NCBI GenBank assembly: GCA_031841125.1
Contig: CM063106.1
Location: 44,939,806 to 45,003,805 of the forward strand
DNA: 64,000 nucleotides
DNA from: Acanthococcus lagerstroemiae
Taxonomy: Eukaryota > Arthropoda > Insecta > Hemiptera > Eriococcidae
Reading direction: 5' to 3'
Shown here: piece after piece, positions 56,641-64,000 of the stretch
Position numbering within the stretch: the first letter of the stretch is position 1
Layout: each line of letters starts with the position of its first letter
Position numbers and translations under genes: made by a program
Notes under the pieces: generated by a model
Told to the model about the DNA's origin: nothing
Databases searched by the model: none
The model's input: the letters and a program-made list of their open reading frames with translations, nothing else

Positions 56641-57000
56641 CGACTGGCCTTTTACTTGATCATTATTTGAGGCACCAAGAATGAGAGTGGTGTAAGTCAG
56701 TTTTGATTTTTACAGTTTGAGCTTAGGGATCCTATTTGCAGCTACTAAAATGCACATTTTGATAATAACTCAATCAAGTATTCCTATCCTCCGCCAGATA
56801 GCAGCGCCAGCATATTTTCAGCGCTCAAATAGAACGATAACAACTCGCGTACAACGGCGAAAATTCAAGACTGACTTACATTATTTTCATTCTCAGTGCC
56901 TCATTTATGTTAAAGCTGAAGAAAACGTTTACTATGGCTTGTCATCTACCTAATCAGAGATGTGAAATAAAAAAAGCAAAAAATGCTTCGGGAAGACACC
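56641..57000. other. non-coding sequence, nothing recognised
   Basis: No repeat or coding signal is recognised between the RTE remnant and the next element. Confidence 0.4.
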
Positions 57001-57004
57001 GGTG

Positions 57005-58171
57005 TCGGTGAGTTGCGGCCTATCAGTGAAAACTGGTATGAATTGCAGCCCAGTTTTTTTCCTCAAACGAGTGAATTCCGGGCCAACGTTACGTACGAAT
57101 TGCGTCCCCCCGTATCCAGCTACTCCTCAGTTGATTAGCGCGACCCATGGGACACCACGAGGAGGTTGAATGAATGATTCTTTTTCGGAAATTTTCTTCC
57201 TGCTTCTGCATAGTTTACTTCTGCACTTCATGTACGTGTTACACTGTACATCAAGAAGTACAATATAAATATTAGGATGCGCTTTGTAGAAGGAGCTGTT
57301 CAATTTAGAATCAAAACTTCCGCAACCATTGGTGGTTCGATTGCAGTTAGTGGAGTAATAATATAAGCATTTATTCGGGGTAGATATGTTACATTTGAGT
57401 TATCTATGATAGGTTTGTTACAAATCTACGAAATCCCTTATTCTGGGCAAATGCCTTCTTCAACCTCTCCCATTCGGTCCGGTCTGCTGCAACCCTGTGA
57501 TAGAGACGGTTTCTGATAAAGTTGGTGATATTGTCCGACCATCTAGCCCTCTGCTTCCCCGGCGCTCTCCCTTCTTTTAGAAACCAAAATGTTGTTTTTA
57601 TAGTCCATCTGTCATCCTTCATTCTGCACACATGCCCTGCCCAGAACCATTTTAACCTTCTAACAAAGTGGATGATATTTTTGTCGGATTTTGATTTGTT
57701 CTTAATTTTTGTCAGATTCACTTTGTCTTTTCAGAGTAGTCTGCCCAAATAGAGGGGGAAAATGTTGCGTCAGGAGAAATATACGTTTCGAAAATATAGT
57801 TAGTGAACTGCGCAGTCTTTTCGTCCTCTGCCGGGAATAGCGGCATAAAGTCTTCAGTGAAACAGTCCATGACATCGTCCGGTTTTTAGAAAGGTAGAAT
57901 AAGCAACTTCGATTTTTCACTTGTTATGAATTTCAGTTGTAACCAAGTAAAGTGTAATTCAATAAAATCGAAAATTAAACGACGACTATTTCAACTTTCC
58001 TACACCTTGCACACTCGACTGCTACGGAAAAAATACTCTGATAGACCACAACTCACCGACATCCATACTGATATCATCGGGCCGTAATTCACTCGTCATC
58101 AAAAATTGTTCGGGTCGGAATTAACCTGTCTCATTTTTACTGATAGGGTACTCGAGCGGCAACTCACCTAC
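57005..58171. mobile_element. possible MULE-like element with repeat-containing inverted ends
   Basis: GGTGAGTTGCGGCCTATCAG at 57007 is inverted at the right side (CTGATAGGGTACTC...GCGGCAACTCACC, 58140-58170). Further inverted blocks are GACCACAACTCACCGACATC (about 58046) and GGCCGTAATTCACTCG against CGAGTGAATTCCGGGCC (about 57068-57085). A minus-strand frame at about 57886-57735 reads PDDVMDCFTEDFMPLFPAED and TNYIFETYISPDATF, resembling the region after the catalytic core in MULE transposases. An RTE fragment is nested inside. The right end abuts the long-TIR element at 58172. Confidence 0.45.
57404..57730 (-). pseudogene. RTE-type LINE fragment, C-terminal region
   Basis: The minus-strand open frame reads FVRRLKWFWAGHVCRMKDDR, then WTIKTTFWF and GRAPGKQRARWSDNITNFI, ending ADRTEWERLKKAFAQ. 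WAGH-RM-D-RW-TT-W, then the GR-x(5)-RW-D-I block and an A-DR-W-x-L-AFA end, is the classic C-terminal signature of RTE-group polyproteins. The frame is intact over 105 codons but lacks the RT core. Confidence 0.85.
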
Positions 58172-61150
58172 TAGTCCAGGGGAATTAGCATTTTTGATGG
58201 AGTTAATTGCAGCACAGCTGAAACTTGGTACGATTGTTTAGTACCCTCTTCGGAAAGGCCCCGTTATTTCCCCTCCTCTCCCAGTGTGAGTATCGCCCCC
58301 AGCGTCCAAATAGTGCCCCCGGAAACAGTTTTTGGCTTGTATCTAGCTTAAAATTGAGTTATAGTTAAAAATATTCCTTACCAAAACTAAAGAGCGTAAA
58401 ATTTTCTACAAAAATTATATCTATGTTTTTTTTTTTCGTGAATCCCATACCAACCAAGATAATCGGCGTTCAAGATCACACAAGCATGTAAATATGGAGT
58501 AACCTACAACGTACGCGGTATACAAACGCCGAACTCGTCACTCTACATGCAAGAAGCGTTGAACGCTGTAATTTTAAATCCCTATACTAGATGGACCAGC
58601 TTGCAGTGTTGCCAGGTTTTTTTCGAAAAAGTCGCCATGTTAAAAGTTGAAAATCGCCACAAATGGCCACTGCCCAAGATTCATATATTACTAAGGTTAC
58701 CTCGATGCGAACGCAACCCGCTACACATCACGTGGCATGGAAGTCTGTCACAAACGCGCTCATCACTCTTATCAGCAGGGCAACCCAAAATACGTCATAA
58801 ATCACAAAATATGCGCATATGCAGTTTTTTTTTGTACAAATATGCGAAAATATTCGCCAAAAATGTGAAATATGCAATAACATGCACAGACAATATGGGT
58901 GTTGGCGAATTCCTTTTTTGACGCACAGGCACAAGGTTAAGTAACATATTGATCTTTGCTCCCTGTGTTTTTCTTATGGGATTCAAAACGTTCCTTGGCC
59001 AAAAAAGGGCATTTTTGCTAACAGTAACCAAGAACTCTCGCTGTGTGACATCAGTTCCTTCCCCATAACTCTACCAGCAAATTAAATCTTAAATGCTTAA
59101 CAGCGTCCAGTTTCAGTTTTTCAGTTCTTCAGTTTAAACGAAAAAAAAAAATCACATCACGAATGAATATTGAAAACTGAACAAAGCAACAAAGGAAGAA
59201 GGGACTGTTGTTCTCCTCGTGTCGATAAAATTTTGGTATATATTCATCGATGCCATCGACCATCGATAGACTGATATCGCTACCGCTATCAATTTTCAGT
59301 CTAGTTTTATGAAAAAGTACTAAAAACTCCATACCTTTTAGGTCTTTTTTCTTAGGTTTTTTCCCAATCAGCAGTGCTGTAAGATGACCTATTCAAAATT
59401 TTACGCAACCTCCCAGTCAATTTTGGGCACAGTTTCTTTTTTAATTAATTAAACTTATTTTTTGATTTTTTCAAGACTCAGAAAAAGAGAGAAGTCACGC
59501 ATTCTGCCTAAAAATCGCCACAATTTTTACACATCGCCCGACAGTATTTTTTAACGCCCGGCCAATTTCAAAATCGCCCATTTGGCGCAAAATCGGCCCA
59601 CCTGGCAACACTGCGCAGCTTGTTTTAGAAACCGGATTGAAGACAGACAATAGATATGGAGCGACATGACTATTGGCGTTTGGACACTCCTGTAGGTGCG
59701 CTAATGTAGTGGACGAAAAGATGTTCAGGGTATTTCTACCACAAAAATATGTACAGGTGAAATGAGCTCTAGCATTTTCAGTATTGAAGGGAACCAAAGT
59801 GTCAGCCCTTATCATTTCCTTTCAGATGAGCCCAACTTGAGTATTTTTGCAGAACATTTTTGTCTCTGATATCTTTTCGTCCAAATATACCAATCAGCGC
59901 GCCGCATTTCATTACGCCGCTAGAGAGCGACTCTTTAGCGTCCAAACGCGAATCGAACAAACACTCATGCGAATTATGAAGAATGCAGGCGGCCTGACTC
60001 ATCAACGCGGTGTTACCTGTAGCGTTTTGCAGCAGTGGATTCTTAGCGCCCCTGTCATATGCTTCATCTTTGCCAAGGTTTGGAAAAGTTTACAAACTGC
60101 CAACCAGAAACAAGTGCTCAGCATAAAGCATTGAAGGAATCGCGAGTGCAGTATGATAGAAGGGATGTTCAAACTTTTTAAAGCTGGCTGAGAGCTCATC
60201 ATCTCTTCCCATATGTAACTGAATTACAAGATGGGATCTACCCGGGTTTACGGAGGGGATCCATGCAAGGGGAAACAGAGGGGCTATACGACAGTTTACA
60301 AAGGGGATACTTAGAGGCATACAGAGGGGCTATACGACGGGTCTACAAAGGGCATACATAAAGGGTATAGCACGGGTGTCTCAACGCCGGTGTATTGCTC
60401 GGGTAGTGAGAGAGCTACACGTAAATGAAGCGCGGTGATTGGCTAACCTGATGGCTCCCCTCGAATGGAACGCTCTGATTGGCTGCTGGATAAGAAACAT
60501 ATCGGGTTGTGACAGGGCTAACGAGGGTCGATTTTCCAAGGGTCTCGAGCGAGTTTATACGAACTTCTCAGTTTTCCGCATCGGGATCACGAGCTTGTGG
60601 TTGCCATAAAGTGGGTATCTCTTGTAGCCACGCGTTTGTAGAGGAGGTTCTTTCAACGCAGAAAATTGTATACATGTTGTAGATTCGGATGAAGATGAAT
60701 AATTTTATAATAATAAAGATAATAAATTGAAATTATATCATGTAACATTTTATGCATCCAGTCATGTGTTTTCGCGATTTTTTTAGTGTTTGTATACCAC
60801 GTGCGTTGTAGGTTACTCCATATTTACATGCTCGTGTGATCTTGAACGCCGATTATCTTGGTTGGCATGGGATTCACAAAAGAAAACATAGATATCATTT
60901 TTGTAGAAAATTTCACGCTCTTTAATTTTGGAAAGAAATCTGTTTACCTATAACTCAATTTTAAGCTAGATACAAGCCAAAAACTGTTTCCGGGGACACT
61001 TTTTGGACCCCGAGGGGTGATGCTCACACTGGGGGAGGGGGATCACGGGGCTTTTCCAAAGAGGGTACTAAACAATCATACCAAGTTTCAGCTGTGCTGC
61101 AATCAATTCCATCAAACACCTCTTTTTTTTAAGCTAATTCTCCTGGACTA
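58172..61150. mobile_element. long-TIR foldback-like DNA transposon, copy 2 (3-bp TSD TAC)
   Basis: It has the same ends (TAGTCCAGGGGAATTAGC and GCTAATTCTCCTGGACTA), about 370-bp TIRs and interior as 12222-14545. TAC lies on both sides (58169-58171 and 61151-61153). Removing the nested element at 58604-59613 and its duplicated target leaves about 1.96 kb. It lacks the 336-bp internal duplication and the 76-bp hairpin of copy 1. Long AT-rich blocks match copy 1 at roughly 90-95%. Confidence 0.87.
58604..59613. mobile_element. 1.0-kb hAT-like element nested in the long-TIR transposon
   Basis: The ends are CAGTGTTGCCAGGT and ACCTGGCAACACTG, a 14-bp TIR typical of hAT MITEs. The target CCAGCTTG (58596-58603) recurs on the right as CGCAGCTTG (59614-59622), an 8-bp duplication with one inserted base. 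The uninterrupted target is seen in copy 1 at about 12657. Inner arms share AAATCGCCAC-type words. No transposase frame. Confidence 0.82.
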
Positions 61151-61153
61151 TAC

Positions 61154-61479
61154 AGCCTTGTCGTCGTCCGTTATGCTCCGCAGTGCACGTGGCGCTCCAT
61201 ATTTGTTGACGCTCTCATTTTTGGACGCTACGTTCGCTGGACGATGACATTCTTATGTCGATGCAGTCCGCGAAGCAAACATGAAAAATGCTCTTCCGTG
61301 GTTTGATGCACTAACAGAGCACAGAGCCTAGTGCTCGCAGGCTGGTACAAGGAACGTGATGCTCGCTTGGGAATACAGGCTGATACAAGGAGTGTGGTAC
61401 TCGGAGGCGAATCAAGTGTTGAGTTAGTCAGTCAGTAGTTTTATTATTATTATTATTATTTTTCGTAATGCTCTTTTCT
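61154..61479. other. non-coding sequence, nothing recognised
   Basis: Moderate GC sequence with an ATT microsatellite at 61440-61461. Confidence 0.4.
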
Positions 61480-61812
61480 TCACGCAACGAAGTAACGCTT
61501 TTTTCCGTTGTGTGCCAAAGTAAAGACATAAAAATGTCAAAACGATTTCCATGGAAGTGATAATTTCTTTTCGTTACTCCTTTTCATTCCTTCTCAAATG
61601 TAACGTTTTTCCCGTTGGTGTTATATACCCATGGCTGGAATGTGCCAAAGTAAAGACAAGAAAATGTTAGAATAAATTTCCATGGAAATGATTATTTCAT
61701 TCCTCCCCAAATGTAACGCGTAACGCCTGAAACGTGGCGCGTGAAACATCCCGCGTGAAAGTAACGTTTTCCGGTTTGTGTGCCAAAGTAAAGACATGAA
61801 AATGTCAATAAA
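61480..61812 (-). repeat. three spaced copies of the GTAACGTTTTT/GGCACA unit
   Basis: GTGTGCCAAAGTAAAGACAT followed by AAAATGTCA occurs at about 61509, and close variants at about 61640 and 61779, each preceded by GTAACG-TTTTTCC. The units are 130-140 bp apart. The same unit in the other orientation is at 42455-42660. Confidence 0.6.
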
Positions 61813-62065
61813 TGGAATATAAGTACAACAGAATGGACCCCTTCTGGCAGGAAAAGGAAAAGAAGAGGAAGACCAGCCGTACGCTGGATAAATAGAATTG
61901 TAAGAATGGTGGGCCCACGGTGGACCAGTACAGCCCAAAACATAAAAGCATGGGCCAAAATGACGGAAACCTATGCCCAACGTTGGGCAGGTTTGGTGGT
62001 TCGTCTACTTAACCTAGGGGTAAATAATAATATAATAATTAAGAAGAAGAAGAAGAAGAAGTTGG
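61813..62065 (+). pseudogene. RTE-type LINE 3' end with (AAG)n tail
   Basis: RGRPAVRWINRIVRMVGPRW is followed by TSTAQNIKAWAKMTETYAQR and W (about 61873-61990). This is the last block of an RTE-type polyprotein (GRP-RW-I, then W-M-E-YAQRW). A short 3' UTR ends in TAATAATATAATAATTAAG and an AAG microsatellite at 62041-62062. It is severely 5'-truncated, as is usual for LINE insertions. Confidence 0.8.
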
Positions 62066-64000
62066 TAAGTCTTGCTGAAAATTTTGTATAACTCGAATTC
62101 TTATTTTCGTGGGGTAGTGAAGACGCGAAACGGAATTCGTATGGGCGGCGTTGCACTCTTCCCATCTGGGAGAATTTTTGACCCCTGAAGAAACTAGGCT
62201 TGCTATTTGAAGACCCTTACGACTGCAAAATGAGTGAGGGCATGGTCTGGATAAGTTCGTGCGTTTTTAACAAATCGAGCTAAAATTCGCTTATCCGACA
62301 AATTACAATTTCTCGCCTTATTTCGACCAAAGATTTCGGCTCGTCCTACCGTCACGTTTCCATTTCGACGATTTTATTAGACATCATTTCGCACGGATTG
62401 CCGGATTGGTAAAAATCAAAAGCAGTATTTTCGTGTCCATGTGTAACCGTTTCTCGGGATTTGGTATTATTTCACTGGTGCAGCGACTTGAGGGAGGCAG
62501 CGTACATTTGCCCGAAGCTCGACACGAGTGTCACATTTAATAATGTTATTTTCCACCCTTACGTCTACTCGCACTCGTATGACAGAACCGCAAAATCTTG
62601 CCTCGAAAAATGACAATTTCGAACAATTGGCTCTTCAAGTAAACGTAAAATTAATGGTTCAATTTATTCGTTTACAACTCGCGTACTTCCTTAACATTAA
62701 GCAACGTTTTTACTCTTCCGTACAATAAAATCTCTCATTGATAAGGGTCGAAAATGTTGTCGGGTAAATGGAGCTTGACTAAGTAACTTCGCACCACCCT
62801 GTATAGCTCTTCCAGCGGGAAATCTCTTTATTCACTTCGGGCCAACGAGTGTACGGTTTCGTATATAACATTTTATTATACGAACACGGAGGAGGAAAAA
62901 CTTCGGAGACGCGTTTCATATTGCTTCCTTAAATATCGCGTAATTAATAAGCGATTTGATGGACTGAAAGGAATACTTATGGAAAAGTTCACAAGACTTG
63001 AAGGAAAAAATTTTCCCATCTTCGCAAATTTCATTCGAAACCTCGCGTAATTTTTCTTCGTCGAGCAATAAAATTGCCCTTGTCACTTTTCAACCCGCAA
63101 AGGCGAGAAAAAAATTCCTAATAAGCCGCGAATACGTCAGTTGAGCTCGCTAATCATTCGTCGCTCAATTTCTTCCACGTCAGACACAGTAGGCGCCGTA
63201 TGTGAGGAATATAATCTATTCGCAAATTGGTAATTTACTTTCGTGACTAATCTTTTTCCACAGCTCTCAAACGACAGAATGACGAAGAAGCAGCGAAGAC
63301 ATTCGTAAACACGCTGAACACTTTTTAACCATCGTCTCATTTTCTTTCAGGCAGCGTCGATGAACCTCTTTCTTGGCTGTCACAACGAAAGACGCAGATC
63401 TTCTCCGGATCCATAAAAATGCTACATACATTAACCAAATCGAGTGCGAGCATTTTAGCAAGTACGAGATATTTTTCTCCACCCGCTAGCAATACTAGAG
63501 CGTTTTTGCGACCTCGACGAACGAAATTCGCGTGCTCGAAAACATTTTAGAAGCGTGATAAGTCCACCAAAAGAAAAGGTACGTACGTAGTGCACAAAAA
63601 GTAGTCAAACCGTTTATAATAGATACGAACTGAAAATTGTTGCCATGTGAGTGTTCTTGACAGCGTACTCATTCGTATACGTGGTCGTCGTTCGGTGTTC
63701 CGACTTTTTTGATATATACTCGGAGGAAGCGGATGGTCCCAATTTTCGTTTCAGTTTCACGTATGCACACCGATGTAAAATTGAGTAAGAAAAAAAATAG
63801 AAATTCCAGAAAGCGAATAATATATAGGAACCTATTGGTGCAAGAACCGTAAAAACTGCACAAAACATTAAACGATTTAACGAGCGGAAGAGTAATTGAT
63901 TTCGGAAACGTTCATTTTTCAACCCCTTCAAACTCGGGATTCTACTCCTAATGACTTTTCATTATCCACATCGATTTTCCTCCTCTATGTGTACTACGAG
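62066..64000. other. non-coding sequence, nothing recognised
   Basis: About 1.9 kb with more CG dinucleotides than the TE-rich parts and no inverted ends. I could not match any frame on either strand to the missing amino-terminal exons of the guanylate cyclase. Confidence 0.45.

Noticed and set aside
1..64000. Prokaryotic features: operons, CRISPR arrays, phage genes, horizontal transfer
   Set aside because: No direct-repeat/spacer arrays, no runs of co-directional intact genes and no bacterial-type coding segments were seen. All long homologies are to eukaryotic elements or to the guanylate cyclase.

Overview
This is a nuclear genomic window from a multicellular eukaryote, almost certainly an arthropod and most likely an insect. 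It is AT-rich, has long non-coding stretches, GT-AG introns and a dense mix of eukaryotic transposable elements (TEs). It has no operons, ribosome-binding sites, CRISPR arrays or other prokaryotic features. The species cannot be told from the sequence alone.

The host gene. One cellular gene can be supported: a receptor-type (single-pass, natriuretic-peptide-receptor-like) guanylate cyclase on the minus strand, closest in my judgement to the insect Gyc32E group. Five exons join in phase with proper splice sites: 19057-18804, 12111-11966, 10404-10257, 1600-1510 and 1382-1192. They encode the membrane-proximal half of the extracellular ligand-binding domain, the cysteine-containing juxtamembrane stretch, the transmembrane helix and the start of the cytoplasmic region. 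A sixth possible exon lies at 25459-25300. The kinase-homology and cyclase domains would lie left of base 1. The amino-terminal exons are missing or lie to the right. At least 18-24 kb of the window is therefore introns of this gene, and most TEs to the left of 25 kb sit inside them.

The transposons, left to right. 0-10 kb: a tRNA-derived SINE, a TA-flanked terminal-inverted-repeat (TIR) element, a 1.3 kb hAT-like element with a perfect 8-bp target duplication, and an R1/Jockey-type LINE 3' end. 12-15 kb: a 2.3 kb element with ~370-bp TIRs. 15-21 kb: decayed RTE-type LINEs, a small MITE and a hAT transposase fragment. 21-24 kb: a second TA/GGGGAGAGTGG element, a hAT MITE and a partial relative of the 12 kb element. 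25.6-34.5 kb: a striking arrangement in which two 3.07-3.09 kb near-identical direct repeats flank an uninterrupted, two-end-truncated Ty1/copia pol gene. 35-38 kb: MITEs and decayed tandem repeats. 41-48 kb: several TIR elements, one carrying eight copies of a CCTAGG-centred palindrome, a hAT transposase pseudogene, and a hAT element nested in a larger repeat-rich element. 50-53 kb: a perfect foldback hairpin, a LINE tail and tandem repeats. 55-62 kb: RTE fragments, a hAT MITE nested in one of them, a possible MULE, and a second copy of the long-TIR element that itself carries a nested 1.0 kb hAT-like element.

How it fits together. The window is a TE-filled intronic landscape of a signalling-receptor gene. 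Only the copia pol is an intact long reading frame; every other TE coding region is broken. The rest (for example 38.8-40.8, 53.5-55.2 and 62.1-64.0 kb) shows no recognisable gene.
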